64,000 bases of DNA. It comes from Acetobacteraceae bacterium. GTDB taxonomy: Bacteria > Pseudomonadota > Alphaproteobacteria > Acetobacterales > Acetobacteraceae. Every line of letters starts with the position of its first letter. Position 1 is the first letter of the stretch. Shown here one piece after another: positions 17,375-26,055 of the stretch. The stretch lies in NCBI GenBank assembly GCA_027482245.1, contig JAIXWG010000063.1:1-64000 (forward strand), written 5' to 3'. The notes under the pieces were generated by a model. It was given only the letters and a program-made list of their open reading frames with translations. It made no database searches and had not been told where the DNA came from. The position numbers and the translations under genes were made by a program.

Positions 17375-18453
17375 GCAGCTTCGGTTCCCGTCAGGATGCC
17401 GTTCGCCGCCAGCAGGTCGCGCCACAGCGCATCCCCGCCGAAGGCGCCGGATTTGGAGATGACATCGACACCGTCCCAGCGCCCGCCGACCAGGCGCGAA
17501 CGCGGCACGCCGGGGGCGAGGAGGCCGGTGGTTTCCAGCGCGGTGGCGCCGAGCGCCCGGCACAGCGCGCGCAGCGTCTCGCCGCCCGCCACCACCAGCG
17601 TGCCGGGGCGCGGCAACGCCGCCACCAGACCCTGCATCGCCGCCGCGATGGCCTGCGCGGCGGCCGGGCGCGGCGTGCCCTCCGGCAGCGCGAAGCCGGC
17701 CAGGGCGGCGCCCTCGGCCTGCATCAGGGCGCGGACCCGCGCGGCGCTTTCGGCACCGCCATCGGGCAGGCGCAACGCAAGCGGCCCGCAGGCCGCCAGC
17801 TGCCGCGCGGTGACGCCCTGGTCGGAGCCGAAGAGGCCGAGCACGGGACCGCGCAGCGTTGCATCGCGCGGGGCGGGGCGTGTGGCTGCCAGAGCGCCCG
17901 CGAGGCCGCCACTGCCGCACCACAGCACGGGACCGTCGGCGGCCAGGCCGCGCGCGACGATGCGCGCCAGATCGCTGTCGCGTTCTGCATCGGCGATCAC
18001 GATGCCGGCGGGCAGCGCACCGCCTTCGGGCAGGGGCCTGGCCTGAAGCCCCTCCTTCGCCAGCAGCGCCGGCAGGGCGGCACGCGGCACCCAGCCCTCG
18101 CCTTCCCGCGCGTATTGCGTGGCCCCGCGCGTGATGCGGCCCATGGCGGGGAAGGCCGGCGCCAGCACGACAGTGCGGAAGGCATCGTGGCAAGCTGCAA
18201 GCTCCGCCATGGGATGCCCGCGCAGCAGGCTGTCCAGCTTCTTGAAGGCGATGCTGGCGCCGGCGAGGATCGGCGCCACGGCACGTGTGGCCACCAGCGC
18301 CGCGTCGCGCGTCGCCTCCCGCGTGCCCGTATCGATGGCGAGGCTCCCCTGCGCCGCGCCGTCCCACACGACGCGCACGAGACCGAAGAGGCCGGTGAAC
18401 TCCGCGGCGCTGTCCAGCGCGCCGGTCAGGTCATCGGCCAGCAGGCGCAGCAT
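17371..18453 (-). CDS. dtnK: Four-carbon acid sugar kinase (DUF1537), probable D-threonate kinase
   Basis: 360 residues. The N-terminal ADDLTGALD motif (6-14) is the substrate-binding hallmark of the DUF1537/OtnK-DtnK-LtnK family. The C-terminal nucleotide-binding domain carries VAGGETLRALCRALG and the final GGRWDGVDVISKSGAFG motif. The enzyme phosphorylates the 4-hydroxyl of threonate or erythronate with ATP in the cytoplasm. Adjacency to pdxA2, without an LtnD-type dehydrogenase or OtnI/OtnC partner, favours D-threonate over L-threonate or D-erythronate; this is inference from context. It overlaps both neighbours. Confidence 0.85.
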   Translation of the reverse strand: MLRLLADDLTGALDSAAEFTGLFGLVRVVWDGAAQGSLAIDTGTREATRDAALVATRAVAPILAGASIAFKKLDSLLRGHPMAELAACHDAFRTVVLAPAFPAMGRITRGATQYAREGEGWVPRAALPALLAKEGLQARPLPEGGALPAGIVIADAERDSDLARIVARGLAADGPVLWCGSGGLAGALAATRPAPRDATLRGPVLGLFGSDQGVTARQLAACGPLALRLPDGGAESAARVRALMQAEGAALAGFALPEGTPRPAAAQAIAAAMQGLVAALPRPGTLVVAGGETLRALCRALGATALETTGLLAPGVPRSRLVGGRWDGVDVISKSGAFGGDALWRDLLAANGILTGTEAA

Positions 18454-19319
18454 CAGCGGCCGCCCCGCGCCACGCCGATGGCGCCGAGGGAGAGGCGCAC
18501 GCCCTCACCCAACTCCTGCGCGATGCGCAGCGCCTGCGGCACGGCGTCGGCGACGAAATCACCAATCGGCGCGCGGCCGGCGGCGATGGTCATGCTGACG
18601 CCCGCGATCGGGCGCCCGCGCGCATCCAGCACCGGCGCGGCGACGGTGCGGAGGCCATAGGCATTCTCCCCGTCCGACACCGCGTAGCCCTGCGCCCGCA
18701 CCTGCGTGAGGCGCGCCAGCAGCGCATCGAGGTCCGTGACCGTACGCTCCGACAGCATGAGGCGCGGCACGGCGGCCAGGTGTTCGTGCTGCTCCACGAC
18801 CGGCAGCCAGGCGAGCATCGCCTGGCCCAGCGCGGTGGCATAGGCGCCGATGCGCGTGCCGGCGCGGCGCACCAGGCCATGGCGTTCCAGCCCAGCCTCG
18901 ACGCGCGCGAGGTAGACGACCTCCCCCCCTTCCAGCACGCCGAGCGACGCGGCATCGGCATGGGCGGGCACGACTTCCTTCAGCAAGGGCGTGGCGTGGC
19001 CCGGAAGATCATCGGCGGAGAGCGCGGCGAAGCCGAGTTCCAGGCATTTCAGCGTCAGCCGGAAACGGCGCGTATCCGGCACCGCGCGCAGGTGGCCGAG
19101 ATCGGCCAGCGTGTGCACCAGGCGATAGGCGGTGCCGCGGTCGAGCCCGCTGCGGGCCGCGACCTCTGCCAAAGTCTGCTCCGGGTGGTCCGCGGTGAAG
19201 CTGCGCAGCACGGCGAAGACCTTCGCGACGGACTGGACCTGGTTCTTCGGGTTGTCCATGGCGCGCGCGGAGGCGCTGCGCGGGCTGGCATCCCGGTCGC
19301 TGTCCTGCGCAAGGCTCAT
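18453..19319 (-). CDS. IclR-family transcriptional regulator of the acid-sugar operon
   Basis: 288 residues: an N-terminal winged helix-turn-helix (about 25-85, with EVAARSGLDRGTAYRLVHTL) and a C-terminal IclR effector domain. It is the first gene of the minus-strand operon and overlaps dtnK by one base. A perfect 10-bp inverted repeat lies 32-55 bases upstream of its start, so it probably regulates its own operon. AAGGA lies 12 bases before the ATG at 19319; an alternative start is 20 codons downstream. A threonate-like acid is a reasonable effector guess. Confidence 0.9.
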   Translation of the reverse strand: MSLAQDSDRDASPRSASARAMDNPKNQVQSVAKVFAVLRSFTADHPEQTLAEVAARSGLDRGTAYRLVHTLADLGHLRAVPDTRRFRLTLKCLELGFAALSADDLPGHATPLLKEVVPAHADAASLGVLEGGEVVYLARVEAGLERHGLVRRAGTRIGAYATALGQAMLAWLPVVEQHEHLAAVPRLMLSERTVTDLDALLARLTQVRAQGYAVSDGENAYGLRTVAAPVLDARGRPIAGVSMTIAAGRAPIGDFVADAVPQALRIAQELGEGVRLSLGAIGVARGGR

Positions 19320-19350
19320 CGGCCGTGGCGTTCCTTCCCCTGGATTATCG

Positions 19351-19374
19351 GATTCCGAACATTTGTTCGGAATC
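19351..19374. promoter_or_regulatory. Candidate IclR operator (10-bp perfect inverted repeat)
   Basis: GATTCCGAAC (19351-19360), spacer ATTT, then its exact reverse complement (19365-19374). The AT-rich centre stands out from the GC-rich surroundings. The position just upstream of the IclR gene that begins the operon is what is expected for autoregulation. It differs from the GTTCGC-N3-GCGAAC type sites of the second IclR protein in this window. Confidence 0.7.
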
Positions 19375-19423
19375 TCCGCCTAGCGTTACTCCCGCGCGGT
19401 TTCGGCCGTCAAGCGGAAGGCGC

Positions 19424-20107
19424 CTACAGCGAGGCGCCGCCGCAGATCATGATCTGCTGCCCGGTGATGGCCGCGGCCTCCCGCCCCAGCAGGAAGGCCA
19501 CCAGGGCCGCGACTTCCTCCGGCCGGATGAAGCGGCCGATCGGCGGCGCCTTGGGCTGCATGGAGGCGCGGGCGGGGTCGCGCAGCATGGGCGTGTCCGT
19601 GACGCCGGGGGCGACGACATTCACCGTGATGCCGCGCGGCGCGAGTTCCGCGGCGAAGGACCGCGCCAGGCCCACCAGCGCGGCCTTGGTGGCGGCGTAA
19701 TAGGCGCGGCCCGGCGCGCCGCCGGAGGTGCGGGACCCCACGAAGACCACGCGGCCCCCGGCTTCCATGCGCGGGATCAGCGCATCGGCCAGGCGCGCGG
19801 CGACGTCGACATGCAGGCGCCAGAGCTGGTCTCCTGTCTCCGGCTTCATCACGCCCAGCGCTTCCGCCCGCATCAGCCCGGCCGCATGCACCAACGCATC
19901 CGGCGCCAGGCCATCCAGCGCGGGGGCGAGCGCATCGGCATCGAGGAGATCGACGCTGCGATGCGTGTAGCCCGCGCCCGCCCAGTCCGGCGCCTTGCGG
20001 CTGAGGCCCGTGACCTGCCAGCCATCGGCGAGGAGGCGCTGCGCGATGGCGGCGCCGATGCCCGAACTGGCGCCGGTGACGACGGCGTGGCGGGGCTTGT
20101 CGGACAT
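19424..20107 (-). CDS. SDR-family oxidoreductase
   Basis: 227 residues of a classical short-chain dehydrogenase. The cofactor motif GASSGIG is at 12-18, NxAG appears as HAAG, and the catalytic YAATK is near 137-141, followed by ITVNVVAPGVTDTP. The start at 20107 is preferred over a longer frame because GAGGAG lies upstream and the Rossmann strand begins directly. It is divergent from a CaiC-like ligase gene. It probably oxidises or reduces a hydroxyacyl or hydroxy-acid substrate; specificity is unknown. Confidence 0.88.
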   Translation of the reverse strand: MSDKPRHAVVTGASSGIGAAIAQRLLADGWQVTGLSRKAPDWAGAGYTHRSVDLLDADALAPALDGLAPDALVHAAGLMRAEALGVMKPETGDQLWRLHVDVAARLADALIPRMEAGGRVVFVGSRTSGGAPGRAYYAATKAALVGLARSFAAELAPRGITVNVVAPGVTDTPMLRDPARASMQPKAPPIGRFIRPEEVAALVAFLLGREAAAITGQQIMICGGASL

Positions 20108-20176
20108 GGTGCGGCTCCTCGGGTTGCGGGTTCTTGGCGCCGGCTCCGCTTCAGCGTCAAGCGAGGGGCGCGTCGA

Positions 20177-20207
20177 TTGACAGGCCCAGGCGGCGCGCGG
20201 GACGATC
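20177..20207 (+). promoter_or_regulatory. Candidate promoter of the ligase gene
   Basis: A perfect -35 hexamer TTGACA (20177-20182) is followed after 18 bases by GACGAT (20201-20206), a weak -10. GGAGGAG at 20211-20217 is the ribosome-binding site for the ATG at 20226. A very similar arrangement (GATTGACAG followed by ACGATCC) precedes the other plus-strand ligase gene at 56122. Confidence 0.4.
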
Positions 20208-20225
20208 CGCGGAGGAGTTCCCGCC

Positions 20226-21707
20226 ATGCCGCAGCCCGTGCCGCCCCCCGGCGGCTTCATCGAGATGTTCGGCGCCATCGCCGCGGCGGAGCCGACGCGC
20301 CCCTTCGCCATCGTGGACGGCACGGTGCTGGATTTCGGCGCGCTGGATGCGCGCAGCGATGCGATGGCGCGGGCGTTACGCGGGCTTGGCGCGGTGCGGG
20401 GCGATCGCGTGGCGGTCATGCTGCCGAACGGCGTGCCGGCCCTGGCGCTGGTCTTCGCCCTGGCCAAGGCGGGGCTGGTCTGGGTGCCGCTGAACACGGC
20501 GCTGGTCGGCGACGGGCTGCGCTACATCCTGGGCCATGCGAAGCCGCGCCTCGTCGTCGCGGATCCAACGTTGGTTGCGACGCTGCGGGAGGCGGGCGCC
20601 ACGACGGTGGTGGAGCCGGCCGCGCTGGAGGGCCCGCCCGGCGCGCCCTTCCGCGAGACGCTGCCCGACCCCGCCGAGGACTTCGCCATCGGCTACACCA
20701 GCGGCACCACCGGCCCGCCCAAGGGCGTGCGCGTGTCCCATCGCATGCTGCGACTGGCGGGCGAAGGCGTGCTGCTGGTGGCCGATGCGCGCGACGGCGA
20801 CGTGATGTTCATGTGGGAACCACTGTACCACATCGGCGGCGCGCAGATGGTGGTGGTGCCGCTGCTGCGGCGCGCCGTGCTGCATCTGGTGCCGCGCTTC
20901 TCCGCCAGAAGCTTCTGGGACGAGGTGATCGCGGCCGGCGCCACGCATATCCACTACCTCGGCGGCATCCTGCAGATCCTGCTGAAGCAGGAGCCGAGCG
21001 CGAAGGAACGCGCGCATCGGGTGCGCGTGGCCTGGGGCGGCGGCGCGCCAGCGGAGATCTGGGACGCGGTGCGGGGTCGCTTCGGCGTGGAACTGCGCGA
21101 ATGCTATGGCATGACGGAGGCGAGCAGCTTCAGCACCGCCAACCGCAACGGCGCGCAGGGCTCCGTCGGCACGGCCATGCCGTGGTTCGAGGTGTCGCTG
21201 CACGCGCCGCCGGGCGAGCGCGGCGAGATCATCGTCCGCGCCCGCGATCCCCTCGCGCTGACGCAGGGCTACCTGGACAACCCCGAGGCCACCGCGAAGG
21301 CGCTGCGCGATGGCGCGCTGCATACGGGCGACCACGGATCCTTCGATGCCGAGGGCAACCTGTTCTTCCACGGCCGGATGTCCGACAGCGCGCGGGTGCG
21401 GGGCGAGAACGTCGGGGCCTGGGAGGTGGAGAGCATCGCCACGCAGCATCCCGACATCGCCGATTGCGCCATGGTCGGCGTCGCCGCCGAGGTCGGGGAG
21501 CAGGAGATCAAGCTCTTCGTGCAGCCGAAGCCGGGCGTGACGCTGGATGCCGCGGCGCTCGCCGCCTGGCTGGAGCCGCGCCTCGCCCGCCACCAGCGGC
21601 CGCGCTACATCGCGGTGGTGGAGGCGTTCGAGCGCACGCCGAGCCAGCGCATCATGAAGCACAGGCTTTCGCGGGCCACGGATGATAGCTGGGACAGGAA
21701 CGCCTAG
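20226..21707 (+). CDS. Class I adenylate-forming ligase (CaiC-like acyl-CoA synthetase)
   Basis: 493 residues. The P-loop motif YTSGTTGPPKG lies near 156, the A5 motif ECYGMTEASSF near 295 and the A7/A8 region HTGDHGSFDAEG with RMSDSARVRGENV near 375-400. It resembles crotonobetaine/carnitine-CoA ligases. In the A10 motif the usual GK is replaced by QR (TPSQRIMKHRL), so the adenylation lysine seems to be arginine or shifted; the same ending is seen in some relatives. It would activate an organic acid with ATP and CoA in the cytoplasm. It overlaps the convergent dipeptidase gene by four bases. Confidence 0.88.
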   Translation: MPQPVPPPGGFIEMFGAIAAAEPTRPFAIVDGTVLDFGALDARSDAMARALRGLGAVRGDRVAVMLPNGVPALALVFALAKAGLVWVPLNTALVGDGLRYILGHAKPRLVVADPTLVATLREAGATTVVEPAALEGPPGAPFRETLPDPAEDFAIGYTSGTTGPPKGVRVSHRMLRLAGEGVLLVADARDGDVMFMWEPLYHIGGAQMVVVPLLRRAVLHLVPRFSARSFWDEVIAAGATHIHYLGGILQILLKQEPSAKERAHRVRVAWGGGAPAEIWDAVRGRFGVELRECYGMTEASSFSTANRNGAQGSVGTAMPWFEVSLHAPPGERGEIIVRARDPLALTQGYLDNPEATAKALRDGALHTGDHGSFDAEGNLFFHGRMSDSARVRGENVGAWEVESIATQHPDIADCAMVGVAAEVGEQEIKLFVQPKPGVTLDAAALAAWLEPRLARHQRPRYIAVVEAFERTPSQRIMKHRLSRATDDSWDRNA

Positions 21708-22729
21708 CCGCCCCAGACGCGCCCGAGCAGCCTGAGCCAGTTCTCGCCGAGCAGCTTGAGGATCAGCGCCTCGTCCCAGCCGCGCCGGACCATGGCGGCG
21801 GTGATGTGCGGCATCTCATGGATGCGCTGGATGCCGCGGGGCTTGTTGATCTTGGCCGTGGCGAATTCGGTCAGGTTGCGCGCCGTGCCTTTGTCCCGGC
21901 TGGCATAGTTCTGGTAGGGGCCGGGCCGCGGATGGTCCAGGCTGAAATCGGCGCCGAGCCCCACATGATCCTCGCCGACCAGCGCGATCACATGCTCCAT
22001 CGCGTCGATGTAGTCCTCCACCGTTGCATCATTGCCGCGGCGGAGGCCGGGGGCGAAGAGGCTGATGCCGATGATGCCGCCGGCCGCCGCGCAGGCCTTC
22101 AGCAGCGCGTCGGTCTTGTTGCGCGGCACGTCATGCAGCGCGCGCGGCAGGACATGGCTGATGGCGCAGGGCTGTTTCGACCAGGCGATGGCGTCGAAGC
22201 TCGTCTTCTCCCCGACATGGGAGAGGTCGCAGAGCACGCCGACGCGGTTCATCTCATGCACCACTTCCCGCCCGAAGCCGGTCAGGCCGGAATCCGTGAG
22301 TTCGAGGTAGCCTGCGCCGGAATAGTTCTGCGTGTTGTAGGTCAGCTGCATGATGCCGACGCCGAGATCCTTGAAGATCCCGATATCCTGCAGCCGGTCC
22401 TCGATTGGGGAGGTGTTCTGCCAGCCGATGCTGATGCCCGTGCGCCCTTCCCGCTTGGCGGCGTGGATGTCGGCGACCGTCTTCACGGGCCGCAGCAGGT
22501 CCGCATTCTCCGCCAGCATCCGGCGCCAGTCGCTGATGTTGTCGAGGCCCCCGCGCAGATCCTCCCACAGCACGGAGGCCGCGTTCACGCAGGTGACGCC
22601 GCCCGTCTTCATCTCCTCGAAGATCGTGCGGGACCAGTTGCATGTGGAAAGGCCATCGAAGACCACGGCGCGCGCATGCAGCGCGGCCGCGCGTGCCATG
22701 ATGGCGGGATCCTCATGCGCCAGCATCAC
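21704..22729 (-). CDS. Membrane-dipeptidase (M19) family protein with altered metal site
   Basis: 341 residues with the renal-dipeptidase TIM-barrel. Two histidines are recognisable in LCDLSHVGEKT and AISHVLPRALHDVPRN, and the Asp in GLGADFSLDH. However, the N-terminal H-x-D of canonical members is DGLST here (Leu27, Thr29), and the bridging Glu of IEGG is absent (GISIGWQN). It therefore belongs to a divergent subfamily and may not be a binuclear zinc dipeptidase. No signal peptide is seen. It is the last gene of a minus-strand trio and overlaps the DsbA-like gene by four bases. Confidence 0.85.
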   Translation of the reverse strand: MMLAHEDPAIMARAAALHARAVVFDGLSTCNWSRTIFEEMKTGGVTCVNAASVLWEDLRGGLDNISDWRRMLAENADLLRPVKTVADIHAAKREGRTGISIGWQNTSPIEDRLQDIGIFKDLGVGIMQLTYNTQNYSGAGYLELTDSGLTGFGREVVHEMNRVGVLCDLSHVGEKTSFDAIAWSKQPCAISHVLPRALHDVPRNKTDALLKACAAAGGIIGISLFAPGLRRGNDATVEDYIDAMEHVIALVGEDHVGLGADFSLDHPRPGPYQNYASRDKGTARNLTEFATAKINKPRGIQRIHEMPHITAAMVRRGWDEALILKLLGENWLRLLGRVWGG

Positions 22730-23328
22730 GCGGCCTTCGCCAGCGCGCGATCGACGAAGTCGAGCCGGTCCTGGCCCCAGAACAGCTCGTCATTCACGAC
22801 ATAGGTGGGGGTGCCGAAGATCCCCCGCCGCTCGGCCTCCGCCAGGTTGCCGTGCCAGGTCTCGATGTGGCGGGGCAGCGCGGGATCGCGCACCAGCGCC
22901 GCACCTCCCTCCCCCACCGTGGCGCGCGCGATCTCGCGCAGCGTGTCCAGGTCGGCGATGTCGCGATCCTCGGCCCAGAGCGCACGCTGCACGGCAAAGC
23001 TGAAGCCGGGCGCGTCGAGCCCCGCCTCCTGCACGGCGATGACGGCCTGCGCCGCCGTCTCGATCGTGCGGCAGGGGTAGAAGCGCGGCGTGAGGTTCAG
23101 CGGCATGCCGAGATGCGCGCGCCAGCGCGACAGCTCCAGCGCATGGTAGTCCTGCCGCGGCTGCGCCCGCGTCCGCAGCGGGATGCCGCCATTCGCCTCG
23201 ATCACGCGAATCGGCCGCAGCACGATGCGCGCGCCGTGCTTTTTCGCAATCGCCCAGAGCTGCGGCGTGCCGAGATAGGCCCAGGGGGAGGAGATGCCGT
23301 AGAAGACCAGGATCTCAGGCTGCGGCAT
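22726..23328 (-). CDS. DsbA-family / 2-hydroxychromene-2-carboxylate isomerase-like protein
   Basis: 200 residues. A thioredoxin-fold protein starting LVFYGISSPWAYLG with no CxxC, followed by a helical insertion and the cis-Pro region FGTPTYVVNDELFWGQDRLDFV. This pattern is typical of the HCCA isomerase/kappa-class GST branch, which uses glutathione for double-bond isomerisation of aromatic breakdown products. It is flanked by a flavin monooxygenase gene (14-base overlap) and the M19-like gene, suggesting one degradation pathway. The substrate is not determined. Confidence 0.82.
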   Translation of the reverse strand: MPQPEILVFYGISSPWAYLGTPQLWAIAKKHGARIVLRPIRVIEANGGIPLRTRAQPRQDYHALELSRWRAHLGMPLNLTPRFYPCRTIETAAQAVIAVQEAGLDAPGFSFAVQRALWAEDRDIADLDTLREIARATVGEGGAALVRDPALPRHIETWHGNLAEAERRGIFGTPTYVVNDELFWGQDRLDFVDRALAKAA

Positions 23329-24775
23329 CGCTGTCACTCTCCAGGGGCCCGGTCCAGGGCGTCCATTCGTCGCCCTGCAATTCGGCGGTGTCGTAGCGGT
23401 CGAACTGATCGCGGATGCGGGCGCGATCCTCGACGAAGAGGCTGCGTGCCATCGCCTCCGCCACGCGGCGCGCCCCCTCGCTGACCGAGGGAATGCCGCT
23501 GGTGAGCTTGCCGTGCGACAGCACCGCGGGGAAGGTGAAGCAGGCGATGCGCGACAGGCCCGGGCAGGCACCGGGCACGCGTTCCTGGAACTCGAAGCCT
23601 GCGCCGAGGTCGGGGTGCTGCGCCAGCGCCTCGTCACGCTCCTCGGGCGGCGGCGTGTAGCTGTCCGCCCAGCGCCGGATATGCGGCGCGATGGCCTGCA
23701 ATTCCGGCCGCGTCTCCGGCGCGATGGCGAAGCCGGTGGCGAGGATGAGGAAGTCGAGCCGCAGCGTGCCGCGTGGCGTCTCCACGCGGATGGCGCCGCG
23801 ATCCTCCCGCGCCGCCAGGATCGGGCAGCCGAAGAGGAAACGCGCATTCGGGAAGGCGGAGACGCGCAGCACGGATTGCCGCGGCGCGGGCAGTTGCGCG
23901 TCATTCGCCAGGCGAAAGAAGCGCCACTTCTCCTCCATCGGCAGGCCCATGAAGCCATGCGCCATGCCCTTGCTGCCGATGCCCGTGAACTTGTCGATGC
24001 GCGGCATCTGCGGGCGGCGAATCAGCATGTCCACGGAAGCCGCACCGGCCTCCAGCGCCACCGCGGCATTGTCCATCGCGGAGGCACCGGCGCCGACGAC
24101 GGCCACGCGCTTGCCGGCGAGCGAGGCGATCTCGATCGCCTCCGCCGAATGCGCCCAGAAGCGGCGCGGCAGGCCGCGCACCACGGCGGGCACGGCGGGG
24201 CCGCCCAGCCCGTCGATGCCGGTGGCGAGCACGACGCGGCGGGCGTGCAGCACGCCGTGGTTGGTCGCGATGCGGACGGGGCCCTCGGCCTGCGGCTCGA
24301 TGGCCGAAACCTCGACGCCGTTGCGGACGGGCAGGTCCAGCACGCGGCGGTACCAGACCATGTAGTCCATCCACATCGGGCGCGGGATGCGGAACATCGC
24401 GGCCCATGCGGCCTCGCCCCACTGCGCCTCGAACCACGCCCGGAAGGTGAGCGAGGGGATGCCGAGCGCCGGGCCCGCAACCTCCTTCGCCGTGCGCAGC
24501 GTGCGCATCCGCGCCGTCGTCACCCAGGGGCCTTCCGTGCCGGCTTCCGCCCGGTCCAGCACCGCCACCCGCGTGATGCCGAGGAAGCGCAGAGCGGCGG
24601 CGGCGCAGAGGCCCGAGAGACCGCCGCCGATGACGACGACGTCGAGCAACTCGCCGCCCTCGAAGCGCGTCTCCGGCACCCAGGCCTTGGGCGGCAGGTT
24701 CAGCAGCATCATCTCGCGGCGGAGGCGCGCCTCCAGCGCAAGCAGGCCTTCGGGTTCGGGGGCGGATTGCTGCAT
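23315..24775 (-). CDS. Flavin-dependent monooxygenase-like NAD(P)/FAD oxidoreductase
   Basis: 486 residues from ATG 24775; a longer frame from 24850 exists, and neither has a convincing ribosome-binding site. The FAD Rossmann motif GGGLSG is at 50-55 and a second nucleotide-binding motif GAGASAMD near 222, with an ATG-like motif LILATGFAI near 340. The layout fits class B flavoprotein monooxygenases, but the FxGxxxHxxxW fingerprint is replaced by RFWAHSAEAIEIASL, so it is a divergent member. It heads the minus-strand trio and likely carries out the initial oxidation of the substrate. Confidence 0.82.
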   Translation of the reverse strand: MQQSAPEPEGLLALEARLRREMMLLNLPPKAWVPETRFEGGELLDVVVIGGGLSGLCAAAALRFLGITRVAVLDRAEAGTEGPWVTTARMRTLRTAKEVAGPALGIPSLTFRAWFEAQWGEAAWAAMFRIPRPMWMDYMVWYRRVLDLPVRNGVEVSAIEPQAEGPVRIATNHGVLHARRVVLATGIDGLGGPAVPAVVRGLPRRFWAHSAEAIEIASLAGKRVAVVGAGASAMDNAAVALEAGAASVDMLIRRPQMPRIDKFTGIGSKGMAHGFMGLPMEEKWRFFRLANDAQLPAPRQSVLRVSAFPNARFLFGCPILAAREDRGAIRVETPRGTLRLDFLILATGFAIAPETRPELQAIAPHIRRWADSYTPPPEERDEALAQHPDLGAGFEFQERVPGACPGLSRIACFTFPAVLSHGKLTSGIPSVSEGARRVAEAMARSLFVEDRARIRDQFDRYDTAELQGDEWTPWTGPLESDSDAAA

Positions 24776-24904
24776 CGCGTCAAGCCTAGGACCGGCGGGC
24801 GCGGCGCCACAACCCTGTGGCGGCGCGGCGCCAGATGTCGGATGCTTCATCTTCGGGATTGCGCCGCCAGCGGAAGCCCCTCAGACTGTGCGCCTGTCGC
24901 ATCG

Positions 24905-24923
24905 GCGTTCGCCATGCGAACGC
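24905..24923. promoter_or_regulatory. Candidate IclR operator, GCGTTCGC-CAT-GCGAACGC
   Basis: A perfect 8-bp inverted repeat with a 3-base spacer, 12 bases upstream of the preferred GTG start of the ATP-NAD kinase-like gene. The core GTTCGC-N3-GCGAAC is identical to the palindrome just upstream of the IclR gene at 30941. It probably lets that regulator control the kinase/glycine-dehydrogenase-like operon. It also spans the alternative ATG at 24914. Confidence 0.7.
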
Positions 24924-24934
24924 ATGGGGGTTCA

Positions 24935-26026
24935 GTGGGGCGGCTGGGCGTCATCGTCAACCCGATCGCGGGCATGGGCGGCAGGGTCGGGCTGAAGGGC
25001 ACCGATGGGCCGGATGTGCTCGCGCGCGCGCGGGCGCTGGGGGCGGAGCCGGTCTCCGGCCTGCGGGCCGCGCGGGCCCTGGCGGAGTTGCGGGGGGTGG
25101 CGGTGCTGGCGGCCACGGGCGCCATGGGCGCCGAACCCTGCGCGGCAGCGGGCATCCCCTGCGATGTGCTGGATGGCGTGTCGCCGGATGCCAAGGGAAC
25201 GCGCAACGCCGCCAGGGCGATGGAGGCGGCCGGCGTCGTGCTGATCCTCTTCGCGGGCGGCGACGGCACGGCGCGGGACGTGACGGGCGTGGTCGGCACG
25301 CGCGTCCCGGTGCTCGGCATCCCGACGGGGGTGAAGATGCAATCCGCCGTCTTCGCGACCAGCCCCGCCGCCGCCGGACGGCTCGCCGCGCGCGTCATGG
25401 AAGGCGGCGCGCGGTTCCGCGAAGCCGAAGTCATGGATCTGGACGAGGAAGCGCTGCGCGCCGGTCGCGTCAGCCCACGCCTGCATGGCGTAGCGCGGGT
25501 GCCGGAAGAACGCGCGCTGATGCAGGCGGGCAAGGCCGGCGCCGCCGTGCCGGACGAGGCAGCGCTGGAGGCGCTGGCCCGGCGCATCGCGGGCGAGATG
25601 CAGCGCGGCCGGCTCTATGTGCTGGGCTGCGGGACGACGATGCGGCGCATCAAGCGCGCGATGGGCTTCGAGGGCACGCTGATGGGCGTCGACGTCGCGC
25701 TCGACGGAAGGCTGCTCGCCGCCGATGTCACGGAGGCGCAGCTGCTGCGGCTGACGGAACAGGCGCCGGCGACGGCGATCCTCGGCGTGACGGGCGGCCA
25801 AGGCTTCCTGCTCGGCCGCGGCAACCAGCAGGTCAGCGCGGCGGTGCTGCGGCGGATCGGGCGCGGCAACATCATGGTGGTGGCAGGGGCGATGAAGCTC
25901 GCGGCGCTCGATCCCGCCTGCCTGCATGTCGATACGGGCGATGCGGCGATGGATGCGGAACTGGCGGGCTACATCGCCGTGCGCACCGCGCCGGATCGCA
26001 GCGCGATGATCCGCATCGCCGCCTGA
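24935..26026 (+). CDS. ATP-NAD kinase-family protein (AcoX-like)
   Basis: 363 residues from GTG 24935, with GGGGG just upstream. The protein opens LGVIVNPIAGMGGRVGLKGTDG and carries GGDGTARDV near 108, the NAD-kinase-type GGDG motif, as in the AcoX/NadK superfamily. The ATG at 24914 is an alternative, but it has no ribosome-binding site and lies inside the operator palindrome. It is the first gene of an operon with two glycine-dehydrogenase-like subunits and a flavoenzyme. A dedicated NADP(H) supply or a sugar/keto-acid kinase role is possible; the family's activity outside NAD phosphorylation is unclear. Confidence 0.85.
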   Translation: MGRLGVIVNPIAGMGGRVGLKGTDGPDVLARARALGAEPVSGLRAARALAELRGVAVLAATGAMGAEPCAAAGIPCDVLDGVSPDAKGTRNAARAMEAAGVVLILFAGGDGTARDVTGVVGTRVPVLGIPTGVKMQSAVFATSPAAAGRLAARVMEGGARFREAEVMDLDEEALRAGRVSPRLHGVARVPEERALMQAGKAGAAVPDEAALEALARRIAGEMQRGRLYVLGCGTTMRRIKRAMGFEGTLMGVDVALDGRLLAADVTEAQLLRLTEQAPATAILGVTGGQGFLLGRGNQQVSAAVLRRIGRGNIMVVAGAMKLAALDPACLHVDTGDAAMDAELAGYIAVRTAPDRSAMIRIAA

Positions 26027-26055
26027 GGGAGATGAGGGACGTGACAGGAGAGAGC

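Noticed and set aside
24805-24822. CGCCACA-ACCC-TGTGGCG inverted repeat between the monooxygenase and kinase genes
   Set aside because: Could be an operator or hairpin, but it has no second copy, no clear regulator and no promoter relation that I could see; chance is likely in such GC-rich DNA.
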